Shown: in pieces, positions 10,894 through 20,233 of the stretch | How the letters are laid out: each line of letters starts with the position of its first letter | Position numbering within the stretch: the stretch's first letter is position 1 | Assembly (NCBI GenBank): GCA_016938615.1 | Contig: JAFGUH010000023.1 | Span: forward strand, 1-64,000 | Length of the DNA stretch: 64,000 bases | From: Halothiobacillaceae bacterium | GTDB lineage: Bacteria > Pseudomonadota > Gammaproteobacteria > Halothiobacillales > Halothiobacillaceae | Direction of reading: 5' to 3' | The notes under the pieces: model-generated | Database searches by the model: none | The model's input: the letters and a program-made list of their open reading frames with translations, nothing else | Told to the model about the DNA's origin: nothing | Position numbers and translations under genes: made by a program

Positions 10894-11331
10894 ATGAAAA
10901 CCTGGCAGGACTCCCGACTCATCATCTTCCTCGTCACCGTCGGTCTCGCCGTCCTCGGCGCGTTGGCCGTCGGGGCGGTCTACGACACCCTCGATGCACG
11001 CTTCGCCCAGTTCGTCGCCTCGGCGGGCGTGATTCTCCTGGTCGCGCTGCTGGCCGCGAGACTGACGCGCCGCCCCGCCAGGCCCCAGTTGCGCCCCAAG
11101 GAAGTCGCCGTCGGGCATGACCCCGTGCGCGAGGTCGGCACTGTCAAGTGGTTCAATATCGACAAGGGCTTCGGCTTTATCATCCGCGAGAACGGTGAAG
11201 ACCTGTTTATCCACTTCCGCGCCATCAATGACGGCAGCGCCTCGCGACTGGACGAAGGGCAGAAGGTCGAGTACCAGATCGGCCAGGGACGCAAGGGACC
11301 ACAGGCCGAAGAGGTGGTCATTCTCGACTGA
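10894..11331 (+). CDS. Membrane-anchored cold-shock-domain protein
   Basis: 145 residues from ATG 10894. Two membrane helices come first (about 8-28 and 38-57), then a basic Pro/Arg linker and a complete cold-shock domain (about 78-145). RNP1 is KGFGFI and RNP2 is DLFIHF, the nucleic-acid-binding motifs. The CSD is thus tethered to the inner membrane with the domain in the cytoplasm (inference). Longer in-frame reading upstream is low-complexity and not supported. Its 3' end overlaps the end of oxyR on the other strand by 14 bases. Confidence 0.85.
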   Translation: MKTWQDSRLIIFLVTVGLAVLGALAVGAVYDTLDARFAQFVASAGVILLVALLAARLTRRPARPQLRPKEVAVGHDPVREVGTVKWFNIDKGFGFIIRENGEDLFIHFRAINDGSASRLDEGQKVEYQIGQGRKGPQAEEVVILD

Positions 11332-12259
11332 GCGGCTCGCAGCAGGCCGGCAGCGTCTCCCGGATCGAGCGGGCCAGCACCTCGACGGCCCGGGGACGGG
11401 TGAAGCGCTTGCGGCTGGCCAGGGCAATGTCGCGGGTGGGGACGTCCCGTCCGAACGGCAGGTAGCGCACCAGCGCCCGGGTGCCCGCCGCCTCGCCGCC
11501 TTCGGTCGACGCGCAGGGGAGCACCGTGATGCCGGCGCCACTGGCCACCATCATCCGCATGGTCTCAAGCGAGCCGCCCTCGAGCGTTCGCTGCAATCGG
11601 CCGAAGGTGCGCCCGTCGTTGCAGCGCGGGCAGACCCCGAGCACTTGATCACGAAAGCAGTGTCCCCGGCCCAGTAGCAGGAGATCGTGCTCGGCAAGCT
11701 GATCGGGCTCGACCATCTCCTGGGCCGACAGGGGATGCCGGGCTGGGACGGCCACCATGAACGGTTCGCGGTAGACCGGCTCGATGATCATCCCCGGCGC
11801 GTCGAAGGGCAGCGAAAGCACCACCACGTCCAGTTCGCCGCGCTCAAGCTGTTCGGCCAGATCGGCGGTCATGCCCTCGGTGATCTCGATCGACATGCGT
11901 GGGGCGAGCTCGTGCAACCGACCGATCAGGCGGGGCAGCAGGTACGGGCCGACCGTGTGGATGAGGCCAACCCTCAGCGGCGCGGCCAGGGGATCGCGAC
12001 GGCTATGGGCCAGTTCCTCGAGACGCTCCATCTCGGCCAGCACCCGCTCGGCCTGCTCGACAATGCCGCGCCCCTCGGGGGTGACCTGCACCTCGGAGCG
12101 GCTGGCTCGCTCGAAGATCTGGACGCCCAGCGAATCCTCCAGGCGCTTGACCCCGACACTCAGGGTCGGCTGACTGACGAAACAGCGGGCAGCGGCCCGA
12201 CCGAAGTGGCGTTCGCGCGCGACGGCGACCACGTAGCGAAGTTCGGTCAATGAAGCCAT
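11318..12259 (-). CDS. oxyR: Hydrogen-peroxide-sensing LysR regulator OxyR
   Basis: 313-residue LysR-family activator. The N-terminal winged HTH reads [22 protein letters not shown] (about 21-42). The regulatory domain contains [13 protein letters not shown], with Cys201 and Cys210 spaced exactly as the peroxide-sensing Cys199/Cys208 pair of E. coli OxyR. The ATG at 12259 gives the standard N-terminus [14 protein letters not shown]. It is divergent from trxA (184 bases), a known type of OxyR target; I did not find a clean OxyR site in that gap. Confidence 0.95.
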   Translation of the reverse strand: MASLTELRYVVAVARERHFGRAAARCFVSQPTLSVGVKRLEDSLGVQIFERASRSEVQVTPEGRGIVEQAERVLAEMERLEELAHSRRDPLAAPLRVGLIHTVGPYLLPRLIGRLHELAPRMSIEITEGMTADLAEQLERGELDVVVLSLPFDAPGMIIEPVYREPFMVAVPARHPLSAQEMVEPDQLAEHDLLLLGRGHCFRDQVLGVCPRCNDGRTFGRLQRTLEGGSLETMRMMVASGAGITVLPCASTEGGEAAGTRALVRYLPFGRDVPTRDIALASRKRFTRPRAVEVLARSIRETLPACCEPLSRE

Positions 12260-12443
12260 GATCAGGAGCGGTACTTTTTGCGTCGAGGAGTGGGGCGGGC
12301 CATACTCGGGGCGTTCTGCCCCGACCGACCGGGTCGGCTGCCGGCAGAATAGCATCGCAGGACGCACCTGCTTGAAATACGGCGTCCGGGGATCAACAAT
12401 GCCGGTTAGGCATTAACAGTCACTGATATTTAGGAGTCATGCC

Positions 12444-12770
12444 GTGAGCGACAACATCGTCTACGTATCCGACGCGGATTTCGAAGCCCAGGTCGTCAAT
12501 AGCGACCAGCCGGTGCTGGTCGATTTCTGGGCCGAATGGTGCGGTCCCTGCAAGATGATCTCGCCGATCCTCGACGAAATTGCCGGGGACTACGCCGGCA
12601 AGCTCAAGATCGCCAAGGTCAACATCGACGAAAACCCGGAGACGCCGCGCCAGAACGGCATCCGCGGCATCCCGACCCTGATGCTGTTCAAGAACGGCAA
12701 GGTCGAGGGCACCAAGGTGGGTGCCGTCTCCAAGTCGCAGCTGACCGACTTCATCGATTCCGCACTCTGA
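12444..12770 (+). CDS. trxA: Thioredoxin 1
   Basis: 108-residue cytoplasmic dithiol reductant with active site WCGPC (Cys33, Cys36), the cis-Pro loop RGIPTLM, and standard thioredoxin length. Translation starts at GTG behind TTAGGAG. trxA followed by rho is a common gammaproteobacterial order. Oxidised protein would be re-reduced by TrxB, which is not in the window. Confidence 0.97.
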   Translation: MSDNIVYVSDADFEAQVVNSDQPVLVDFWAEWCGPCKMISPILDEIAGDYAGKLKIAKVNIDENPETPRQNGIRGIPTLMLFKNGKVEGTKVGAVSKSQLTDFIDSAL

Positions 12771-13018
12771 CACTCCATCAGGGCGACCGCTGACCGGGCG
12801 GGGCTGCACGGCCCTGCTCGTCCCTGACGAAAATACTTGACATGTTTGGCAACCGGCCGGTTCTGTGCCAAACTCCTGCCAACTAACGACGACACGCCCC
12901 TTCTGTCGTCCGGTCGCACCTCGGCGACCTTCCGTTCTCCGTACTCGATTTCACCCTTCGACATCCCGTTGATCTCCCATCTGTGGCCCGCCGGGGTCCC
13001 CACGACGAATCCATCCGA

Positions 13019-14278
13019 ATGAACTTAACCGAACTCAAGAGCAAGCCCGTTCCGGAACTCATGGAACTGGCCCAGTCGATGGGACTGGAAAACATCGCCA
13101 GGACCCGCAAGCAGGACGTGATCTTCGCCCTGCTCAAGGCACATGCCAAGACGGGCGAATCAATCCACGGCGACGGCGTCCTGGAAATCCTCTCGGACGG
13201 ATTCGGCTTTCTGCGCAGCGCCGACGGCTCCTACCTCGCCGGGCCGGCAGACATCTACGTCTCGCCCTCGCAGATCCGGCGCTTCAACCTCCAGACCGGC
13301 GACACCATCAGCGGCACGATCCGCCCGCCGAAGGACAACGAGCGCTACTTCGCGCTGTTGAAGATCGAGAAGATCAACCTCGAGAAGCCCGAGGCCTCCA
13401 AGACCAAAATCCTGTTCGGTGACCTCACCCCGCTGCATGCCGAGAAGCGCATGCGCATGGAGCGCGGTAACGGCTCGACCGAGGACCTGACCGCGCGGAT
13501 CATCGACATCGTCGCGCCGGTCGGCAAGGGCCAGCGCGGCCTGATCGTCGCGCCGCCCAAGGCCGGCAAGACGATGCTCTTGCAGAACATCGCCCAGAGC
13601 ATCACCCACAATCACCCCGAGTGCGACCTGATCGTCCTCTTGATCGACGAGCGTCCGGAGGAGGTCACCGAGATGCAGCGCACCGTGCGCGGCGAGGTGG
13701 TCGCCTCGACCTTCGACGAGCCGGCCCCGCGCCACGTGCAGGTCGCCGAGATGGTGATCGAAAAAGCCAAGCGCCTGGTCGAGCACAAGCGCGACGTGGT
13801 GATCCTGCTCGACTCGATCACCCGCCTCGCGCGTGCCTACAACACCGTGGTGCCGTCCTCGGGCAAGGTGCTGACCGGCGGCGTGGACGCCAACGCCCTG
13901 CACCGGCCGAAACGCTTCTTCGGCGCGGCGCGCAACGTCGAGGAAGGCGGCAGCCTGACTATCCTCGCCACCGCGCTGGTCGATACCGGCTCGAAGATGG
14001 ACGAGGTGATCTACGAGGAATTCAAGGGCACCGGCAACATGGAGCTCCACCTCGATCGACGCATCGCGGAAAAGCGGGTCTACCCGGCCATCAACATCAA
14101 CCGATCCGGCACCCGTCGCGAGGAACTGCTCACGGATACCGAGGAGCTGCAGAAGATGTGGATCCTCCGCAAGTTCCTCCACCCGATGGGCGAACTCGAG
14201 GCGGTGGAATTCCTGCTCGACAAGCTCCAGCAGACCAAGACCAACAACGAATTCTACGACTCGATGCGCCGCGGCTGA
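13019..14278 (+). CDS. rho: Transcription termination factor Rho
   Basis: RNA-dependent hexameric helicase that ends transcription. From ATG 13019 it is 419 residues, the same as E. coli Rho. N-terminus [18 protein letters not shown], cold-shock-like RNA-binding fold with FGFLRS and [10 protein letters not shown], Walker [11 protein letters not shown], Walker [16 protein letters not shown], and Q/R-loop region [22 protein letters not shown] are all present. The preceding 248 bases form a long leader, as is usual for rho, which is often autoregulated. Confidence 0.98.
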   Translation: MNLTELKSKPVPELMELAQSMGLENIARTRKQDVIFALLKAHAKTGESIHGDGVLEILSDGFGFLRSADGSYLAGPADIYVSPSQIRRFNLQTGDTISGTIRPPKDNERYFALLKIEKINLEKPEASKTKILFGDLTPLHAEKRMRMERGNGSTEDLTARIIDIVAPVGKGQRGLIVAPPKAGKTMLLQNIAQSITHNHPECDLIVLLIDERPEEVTEMQRTVRGEVVASTFDEPAPRHVQVAEMVIEKAKRLVEHKRDVVILLDSITRLARAYNTVVPSSGKVLTGGVDANALHRPKRFFGAARNVEEGGSLTILATALVDTGSKMDEVIYEEFKGTGNMELHLDRRIAEKRVYPAININRSGTRREELLTDTEELQKMWILRKFLHPMGELEAVEFLLDKLQQTKTNNEFYDSMRRG

Positions 14279-14297
14279 CGCAGGCCAGCCCCGCTGA

Positions 14298-14334
14298 AAG
14301 AAAAACCCCGGCCTTGCGCCGGGGTTTTTCTTTG
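14298..14334. terminator. Bidirectional intrinsic terminator between rho and the Crp/Fnr gene
   Basis: AAACCCCGGC, loop, GCCGGGGTTTTTCTTT: a GC-rich stem flanked by A-run and T-run, so it works on both strands. It lies just after the rho stop and just past the end of the convergent regulator gene. Confidence 0.95.
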
Positions 14335-14345
14335 CACGCACCGGC

Positions 14346-14966
14346 TCAGTCGGCCAGCCACTCGATCCACCCGCCATCCTCATGGATCGCACCCGTCTCA
14401 CGCAGACGGCGCAGGGCGCGGTAGAGCGCCTCGTGGGTCAGGCCAAGCTCGGCCGCCCACTCCTTGCGGGTCGACCCGACCACTAAGCCGCGCCCATCCC
14501 CTTCCGTGAGAATGGCGTGCCGGATGCGCTCGGCCGCTGTCGGGCAGGCCAGTCGCTCGTTCCGCGATCGTGCTCGCCGCAGTTCCCCCGACAGGTGGAC
14601 GATCCACGCCTGGTTGAATTCCCGGGACTCGGTAAGCGCGGCCTCGAAGTCGCACCGGGGAAACACCAGCACCTTGCCACTCGCCCCCGCGATCAGGTCG
14701 CAGTGGTAGCAGGGCGCATCGAGACTCGCCTCGGCGACGAACCCCTCCTGCACGCGCTGCATTACCGTCTCCCGTCCGCTCGACGAGCGGCGCAGCAGGC
14801 GTACCTCTCCCGCCAGCACGAAGTACATCCCGGTCGGGGTCTCGCCTTGAAGGGCGAGACGCTCACCCGCAGTGACGCTACGCTCGACCACCCGCTCACG
14901 CAGGGTCGCCGGCAGGCCATCGAGAATTGGATAATCACGGCTCAATCGCGACCAGTCGATCATCAT
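14346..14966 (-). CDS. Crp/Fnr-family transcription regulator
   Basis: From ATGATG at 14963-14966 the protein is about 206 residues: cyclic-nucleotide-binding-like beta-roll (GERLALQGETPTGMYFVLAGEVRLLR), long dimer helix, and C-terminal HTH (STRKEWAAELGLTHEALYRALRRLRETGAI). The N-terminal cysteine cluster that binds 4Fe-4S in FNR is absent; a CYHC pair near residue 80 is the only close Cys pair. It is divergent from the cytochrome c'-like genes and an FNR-type palindrome lies between them, so it probably controls them (inference). Ligand unknown. Confidence 0.85.
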   Translation of the reverse strand: MMIDWSRLSRDYPILDGLPATLRERVVERSVTAGERLALQGETPTGMYFVLAGEVRLLRRSSSGRETVMQRVQEGFVAEASLDAPCYHCDLIAGASGKVLVFPRCDFEAALTESREFNQAWIVHLSGELRRARSRNERLACPTAAERIRHAILTEGDGRGLVVGSTRKEWAAELGLTHEALYRALRRLRETGAIHEDGGWIEWLAD

Positions 14967-14993
14967 CCCTTCGCTTTCCCTTTGCACCACCGA

Positions 14994-15007
14994 GTGATCC
15001 AGATCAT
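14994..15007. promoter_or_regulatory. FNR/CRP-type palindrome
   Basis: GTGATCCAGATCAT matches the FNR-class consensus TTGAT-N4-ATCAA at 8 of 10 half-site positions. It lies 28 bases upstream of the Crp/Fnr gene start and 58 bases upstream of the cytochrome gene start, so it could serve either divergent promoter. Confidence 0.6.
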
Positions 15008-15065
15008 ATGAAATTCGCCTCCCGAGGCCTAGTATTGTGGTCCTCGAAGCACACGGAGACCCCCG

Positions 15066-15545
15066 ATGCAACTCTCTCGATTCCTGACGACCCTGACAAT
15101 CCTCAGCGGCATCACCCTGTCAGCACCGCTCAGCGCGGCACCCCCCAACGGTCATGCCGCCGAGAATGACGCTCGGCAGGCCGTGTCGCTGCCGGCACCC
15201 ATGCGCGCCCACATGTTGGCAAACATGCGCGACCACCTCGAGGCCATGGGCGAGATCCAGGCCGCGCTGGCCGACGAGGACTTCGCCACCGCGGCCGAAA
15301 TCGCCGAGGCCCGGCTGGGGATGAGCTCGATGGACGACCACGGCGCCTCGCGCATCGCGCGCTTCATGCCGGAAGGAATGCGCGAGATCGGTGTGCGCAT
15401 GCACCGCGCCGCCAGCGAGTTCGCGCGGATCAGTCGGGACGCGGAGATCACCGGCGACCTGCGCCCACCGCTGGAGGCGCTCGCCGGCGTGAACCGGCAG
15501 TGCGTCGCCTGCCACGCCGGCTACCGGGCGGTGGGCGCGGACTGA
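15066..15545 (+). CDS. Cytochrome c'/c-556-like protein
   Basis: 159-residue periplasmic haem protein. A signal peptide (about 1-24, cleavage near LSAAP) is followed by a four-helix-type, Met/Ala/Glu-rich body starting MRAHMLANMRDHLEAM. One C-terminal haem-binding CVACHAGYR (about 146-154) is where cytochrome c' proteins carry it. Cytochromes c' bind NO and help resist nitrosative stress in several bacteria; that role is inference. A related but broken gene follows 46 bases later. Confidence 0.88.
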   Translation: MQLSRFLTTLTILSGITLSAPLSAAPPNGHAAENDARQAVSLPAPMRAHMLANMRDHLEAMGEIQAALADEDFATAAEIAEARLGMSSMDDHGASRIARFMPEGMREIGVRMHRAASEFARISRDAEITGDLRPPLEALAGVNRQCVACHAGYRAVGAD

Positions 15546-15591
15546 CCGTTAGTAACCCCAAGGACATCTCGACGACAGAAGGACTCGACAC

Positions 15592-16045
15592 ATGCCCGGA
15601 TCACACACCCCACGGGCTACCCGCCAACTGCTTCTGGCCGGCGTGCTCGCGCTCGCGCCCCTCCTGCCGTCCGGCGCGATGGCCAACGGACCCGCCGACT
15701 CGCGCGTCAATCTCGGGTTTACACTCGAAGAGAAGGCGACTTTTCTCGCGGACATGCACGTGATGCTCGGCAGCGTGCAGCAGATCATGCGAGGCATCAG
15801 CGAGGAGGATCGCGAGGCGATCATTGAAGCGGCGAGGCGCTCGGGCAACCGCATGCGCGCGAGACGCCCGCCTCCATCCGGGAAAAGACCCCGCCCGAGT
15901 TCAAGGCCATCGGCGGTCCGATGCATCTGGCCTTCGAGGAAATCGTCATTCGCGCGGAGACCGACCCGCTCGAGGACATCACGGCATGACCGCCGATGCC
16001 ATGAACCAGTGCATGGCCTGCCACGCGCAGTTCCGGGTGGACTAG
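15592..16045 (+). pseudogene. Cytochrome c'-like gene with two frame breaks
   Basis: Three reading frames together spell one protein: signal peptide plus FTLEEKATFLADMHVMLGS and on to RRSGNRMR (to about 15858); then ETPASIREKTPPEFKAIG through EDITA (15861-15986); then MTADAMNQCMACHAQFRVD (15986-16045) with the C-terminal haem motif CMACH. The first break is in a GCGCGCGAG run and the second at GGCATGACC. The rejoined product would be about 150 residues, homologous to the preceding cytochrome. It is either a pseudogene or carries two sequencing indels. Confidence 0.8.
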
Positions 16046-16059
16046 CGCCCAGTTAGCGC

Positions 16060-16596
16060 CTAGTTGCCTCTCAAGGCCCTGAGGTCATCGAGCACGTCCT
16101 TCACGTGCTCGTCGGGGTCCACCTTGCGATAGATCCGCGCAATGTTGCCCTCGGGATCGATGATGAAGGTCTGGCGCTTGGCGAATGTCACCACCAGGAA
16201 GTCGCTCAACGCCCCGTAGCGCTCGACGACCTCGCCCTCCGGATCGGCGAGCAGCGGGAAGGGCAGCTCGTGCTCGTCGGCGAAATCCGCATGGCTCTCC
16301 ACCGTATCCATGCTCACCCCCAATACCGCCGCATCCTGCGCGATCAGCCGGTTGATGTTGTCGCGGAAACTGCACGCCTCGGTCGTGCAACCCGGCGTGT
16401 CGTCCTTGGGGTAGAAGTACAGCACCAGCCACTGGCCGCGGTAGTCCGACAGCGAATGCGGCTCACTCCGTTGGTCGGGCAGGGTAAAGGCGGGGGCGGG
16501 ATCGCCAACGGCCAGCGATGGGCTGGCCGTCATCCCGGACCCGGCGAACAGGGCGGCGGTCAGGCTTATCAGCGACGTGAAGAGGCGTCGTGTCAT
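16060..16596 (-). CDS. Exported PrxQ/Bcp-type peroxiredoxin
   Basis: 178 residues. The PrxQ/Bcp core holds FYPKDDTPGCTTEACSF with peroxidatic Cys70 and resolving Cys75, the same 5-residue spacing as E. coli Bcp, and a conserved C-terminal TFIIDPEGNIARIYRKV. Unlike cytoplasmic Bcp it has an N-terminal signal sequence (RRLFTSLISLTAALFAGSGMTAS), so it probably acts in the periplasm. It converges on the broken cytochrome gene with a 14-base gap. Confidence 0.9.
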   Translation of the reverse strand: MTRRLFTSLISLTAALFAGSGMTASPSLAVGDPAPAFTLPDQRSEPHSLSDYRGQWLVLYFYPKDDTPGCTTEACSFRDNINRLIAQDAAVLGVSMDTVESHADFADEHELPFPLLADPEGEVVERYGALSDFLVVTFAKRQTFIIDPEGNIARIYRKVDPDEHVKDVLDDLRALRGN

Positions 16597-17029
16597 GACG
16601 GGCGTACTCCGATGATGAATGGATAGCTACGGGAAAGGTCGCCCGACTCGATGGGATCCGTGTACCGCTTCCAGAGGGCCGGGCTGAGTTCGACATCACG
16701 GCCGCCGACATGATTCTGCGGAAAGACAGGGGTTGTTCAAGCTGGCCGGACCGGTTGCCTGCCCTCGATTTCGTCCCTGAGACAAAGCGAACGTGTTTTT
16801 TGCATGGACTGCACAGTGTCTCTCTGCCAAGGCGCGGCTCGGTCGCATATATTGCACGCAGAGTGTCGTATAGCAGGTTTCACCACCCTTCGCCCCAAAT
16901 GACTTCCAGATGATCTCCAGGCGACTGCCCGCCGTCGTTCAGAAAGAGGCATCGCCGCATCAAAACCAACGCCGGCAACCGGGAGCCGAGACCGCCCAGC
17001 CATCGGCGGCACAGCCATTTGCCCGAATA
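16597..17029. other. Intergenic region without a supported gene
   Basis: About 430 bases between the peroxiredoxin and the mntH operator. Short open frames on both strands lack family signatures, good ribosome sites and typical codon bias. I see no strong hairpin or RNA motif here. Confidence 0.6.
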
Positions 17030-17045
17030 GTTAGCCTAGGCTAAC
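17030..17045. promoter_or_regulatory. Perfect 16-bp palindrome, probable mntH operator
   Basis: GTTAGCCTAGGCTAAC is a perfect inverted repeat 37 bases upstream of the mntH start in an AT-richer patch. Its TTAGCCTAGGCTAA core resembles operators of DtxR/MntR-family metal repressors. The repressor itself is not in the window. Confidence 0.65.
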
Positions 17046-17081
17046 TTTAATTCCCTAACCAATTAATGCTTATGCCTACAC

Positions 17082-18317
17082 ATGACCTCACTCACCGCTT
17101 CGTCCTCCACACCGCCACGCACCGGGCTACGTCGCGCCTTGTTCATGGGGCCGGCGTTCATCGCGGCGATCGGCTACATCGATCCAGGCAACTACGCCAC
17201 GAATATCCAGGCCGGTGCCGACTTCGGCTACCTACTGCTCTGGGTGGTGATCTGGGCGAACCTGATGGCCGCGACCATCCAGCTGCTGTCGGCCAAGCTG
17301 GGTTTGGCGACCGGCGAAAGCCTGGCCTCGATGCTGGGCAGGCGCCTGCCGCACTGGGCGGTCTACCCCTACTGGATACAGGCCGAGATCATCGCCATGG
17401 CGACCGACTTGGCCGAGTTCGTCGGCGCGGCATTAGGCTTCAAGCTGCTGTTCGGCATGACGCTAATGCAGGGAGCGATGGCTACTGCGGTGATCAGCTG
17501 GGCAGTGTTGATGATGGAGGCGCGACACATGAAGCCGTTGCAGGCGATCATCGGCTCCATGCTGCTCGCGGTGGCCTCGATCTATGTGCTGGAGCTTTTC
17601 TTCAGCCACCCGGCACCCGTGTCGCTGTTCGAAGGCGCCCTGCTGCCGGGCTTCGAGGGACGCGACAGCATCTATCTGGCCGCTGGCATCCTGGGTGCGA
17701 CGGTGATGCCGCACGTGATCTACCTGCACTCGGCACTCAGCCGCGCCGACGTGCAGGCCTACGGTCGCTCGAACCGCAAGCACATCTTCCGAAGCAGCCG
17801 TTGGGACGTGGCGATCGCGATGAGCATTGCGGGCTTCGTGAACGTCGCGATGCTGGCGATGGCCGCGGCAGTATTCCATGGCTCGGACGTGACGGGGGTC
17901 GGCGACATCGAGATCGCGCACAAGACCCTCGAACCGCTGCTGGGCCCGTTCGCCAGCCAGGTGTTCGGTGCGAGCCTGCTGGTCGCCGGGCTGGCCTCGA
18001 CCATCGTCGGCACGCTCGCCGGTCAGGAAATCATGAGCGGCTTCGTCAATTTCCGCATCCCGCTAAGCATCCGCCGGGCGATCACCATGGCCCCGTCGTT
18101 CGTCGTCATCGGGCTGGGGCTGAACATCACCCACGTGCTGGTGATGAGCCAGGTGGTGCTGTCGTTCGGCATCGCCTTGACGCTGATCCCGCTGCTGCTC
18201 TTCACCAGCGACAGGAAGCTGATGCGCGGCTACGCCAACCCGACCTGGGTGAAGGCACTGGGATGGTCGATCGTGGGCGTGGTGGTAATACTGAACGGCT
18301 ACCTGCTGCTGAGCTGA
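17082..18317 (+). CDS. mntH: Nramp-family Mn2+/Fe2+ transporter MntH
   Basis: 411-residue proton-coupled divalent metal importer of the inner membrane with about 11 membrane helices. Metal-binding motifs are both present: DPGNYATN in helix 1 (about 30-37) and MPHVIYLHS in helix 6 (about 210-218). The palindrome just upstream suggests metal-dependent repression. It converges with purD (30-base gap). Confidence 0.95.
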   Translation: MTSLTASSSTPPRTGLRRALFMGPAFIAAIGYIDPGNYATNIQAGADFGYLLLWVVIWANLMAATIQLLSAKLGLATGESLASMLGRRLPHWAVYPYWIQAEIIAMATDLAEFVGAALGFKLLFGMTLMQGAMATAVISWAVLMMEARHMKPLQAIIGSMLLAVASIYVLELFFSHPAPVSLFEGALLPGFEGRDSIYLAAGILGATVMPHVIYLHSALSRADVQAYGRSNRKHIFRSSRWDVAIAMSIAGFVNVAMLAMAAAVFHGSDVTGVGDIEIAHKTLEPLLGPFASQVFGASLLVAGLASTIVGTLAGQEIMSGFVNFRIPLSIRRAITMAPSFVVIGLGLNITHVLVMSQVVLSFGIALTLIPLLLFTSDRKLMRGYANPTWVKALGWSIVGVVVILNGYLLLS

Positions 18318-18347
18318 TCCACGATCGTCTCGCCGGCGACCGGTCGA

Positions 18348-19619
18348 TCAGCGGCCGATCGCCCGCCAACCGATATCGCGGCGGCAGAAGCCGCCCTCGA
18401 AGTGCACCCGGTCCACACCCGCGTACGCGGCCCGCTGAGCCGCCTCGACAGTCTCGCCCAGCGCGGTGATGCAGAGCACCCGCCCGCCGTTGGTGACGAT
18501 CTGGCCGTCGGCCTCGGCGGTACCGGCGTGGAAGGCCTTCACGCCCTCGGGCAGGGCGTCGAGCCCCGTAATGACGTCGCCCTTCGACGAGCTTTCCGGG
18601 TACCCGGCGGAGGCCAGCACGACGCCCACGGCCGCTTTATCGGTCCAATCGGCGCCCACCTGGTCGAGCGTGCCGTCGACGCCCGCCTCGATCAGATCAA
18701 CCAGATCACTGTCCAGGCGCATGAGCACCGGCTGGGTCTCCGGGTCGCCGAAGCGGCAGTTGAATTCGAGCACCTGCGGCTCGCCCTCCGCGCCGATCAT
18801 CAGCCCGGCGTAGAGAAAGCCGGTGTAGGGCAGGCCGTCGAGGGCCATGCCCTTCACGGTCGGCTCGATCACCTGCTCCATCACCTTGGCGATCATGGCA
18901 TCACCGAGCACCGGGGCGGGCGAGTAGGCCCCCATGCCGCCGGTGTTGGGGCCCTTGTCACCGGCATCGCGCGCCTTGTGGTCCTGGCTGGAGGCCATCG
19001 GCAGGACGTGATCGCCGTCGACCATGACGATGAAGCTCGCCTCCTCGCCCGCAAGGAAGGATTCGACCACCACGCGCGCACCGGCCGCGCCGAACTGACC
19101 AGCGAAGATGTCACGGATGGCCGCCTCGGCCTCCTCGATGCTCTGGGCGACGATCACGCCCTTGCCGGCCGCCAGGCCGTCAGCCTTTACCACCACCGGC
19201 GCGCCATGCTCGTGGACGAAGTCGATCGCCGGGGCGGCGGTGTCGAATACCCGGTAGGTGGCGGTGGGGATGCCGTGGCGCTCCATGAAGTCCTTGGCGA
19301 AGGCCTTGGAACCCTCCAGCTGGGCGGCCTTCCGGGTCGGGCCGAAGATCGCCAGGCCGGCGTCACGGAAGGTGTCGACCACGCCTTCGACCAGCGGCGC
19401 CTCGGGGCCGACCACGGTCAAATCGACCGCGTGATCGGCCGCGAACGCAACCAGTTCGGCGACGTTAGTTGCAGAAATGGGCACGTTGCGACACTTGGCC
19501 TCCTCGGCCGTGCCGGGATTGCCGGGCGCGACAAAGACCGTCTCGACTCGCGCCGACTGGGCGATCTTCCATGCCAGGGCGTGCTCGCGGCCACCACCAC
19601 CGATTACCAGGACCTTCAT
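18348..19619 (-). CDS. purD: Phosphoribosylamine-glycine ligase
   Basis: 423-residue ATP-grasp enzyme, second step of purine synthesis. It begins [22 protein letters not shown], has the ATP-grasp region [20 protein letters not shown], the signature [28 protein letters not shown] and the metal-site stretch [15 protein letters not shown]. It stands alone on the minus strand; purH is far away at 60.9-62.4 kb. Confidence 0.97.
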   Translation of the reverse strand: MKVLVIGGGGREHALAWKIAQSARVETVFVAPGNPGTAEEAKCRNVPISATNVAELVAFAADHAVDLTVVGPEAPLVEGVVDTFRDAGLAIFGPTRKAAQLEGSKAFAKDFMERHGIPTATYRVFDTAAPAIDFVHEHGAPVVVKADGLAAGKGVIVAQSIEEAEAAIRDIFAGQFGAAGARVVVESFLAGEEASFIVMVDGDHVLPMASSQDHKARDAGDKGPNTGGMGAYSPAPVLGDAMIAKVMEQVIEPTVKGMALDGLPYTGFLYAGLMIGAEGEPQVLEFNCRFGDPETQPVLMRLDSDLVDLIEAGVDGTLDQVGADWTDKAAVGVVLASAGYPESSSKGDVITGLDALPEGVKAFHAGTAEADGQIVTNGGRVLCITALGETVEAAQRAAYAGVDRVHFEGGFCRRDIGWRAIGR

Positions 19620-19771
19620 GCCGTCACCTCGATTCGACTCTGCTCGGTTCGCCCGACGAGTCTGGCGGGCGAATGAAACGTGGCCGGCATTCTACAACAG
19701 CCCCCGCGCCCCTTGTCCGCTGGTCCGCTGGTCGGCTACGGCGGCCGCGCCGGCTGGCCTACAATGCGGGA

Positions 19772-20233
19772 ATGCCATCGATCATGCTGTTCGAACCCGA
19801 AATCCCGCCGAACACGGGCAATCTGATCCGCCTGTGCGCCAACACCGGGGCGGCGCTGCACCTGGTCGAGCCACTCGGGTTTTCGCTCTCGGACAAGGCG
19901 CTGCGCCGCGCGGGACTGGATTACCACCAGCTCGCCCATGTCCACCGCCATGCCGATCTGGAACAGGCGCGGGCCAACGTGTCCGGTCGACTGCTGGCCT
20001 TTTCCACCCGCGGCAGCACACGCTACGACCGGGTCGCCTACCGCCCTGACGACGTCCTGCTGTTCGGCCCCGAAACCCGTGGCCTGCCCGATGCCGTACT
20101 CGAGGCGCTTCCCGAGTCGCAGCGCCTTTGCCTGCCGATGGTGCCGGGCTCGCGCAGCCTGAACCTGGCAAACGCGGCAGCGGTGGCATTCTTTGAGGCT
20201 TGGCGGCAACTGGATTTCGAGGGGGCATCGTGA
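19772..20233 (+). CDS. trmL: tRNA (cytidine/uridine34-2'-O)-methyltransferase TrmL
   Basis: 153-residue SPOUT-class (trefoil-knot) enzyme that methylates the wobble ribose of tRNA-Leu. Motifs: FEPEIPPNTGNLIRLCANTG at the N-terminus, LLFGPETRGLP, and the knot region LPMVPGSRSLNLANAAAV. ATG 19772 gives the family length; longer upstream frames are spurious. The stop overlaps the next gene's GTG by 4 bases. Confidence 0.95.
   Translation: MPSIMLFEPEIPPNTGNLIRLCANTGAALHLVEPLGFSLSDKALRRAGLDYHQLAHVHRHADLEQARANVSGRLLAFSTRGSTRYDRVAYRPDDVLLFGPETRGLPDAVLEALPESQRLCLPMVPGSRSLNLANAAAVAFFEAWRQLDFEGAS

Noticed and set aside
16710-17018. Small frames on both strands upstream of mntH
   Set aside because: No ribosome sites, no family features, composition like non-coding GC-rich DNA.
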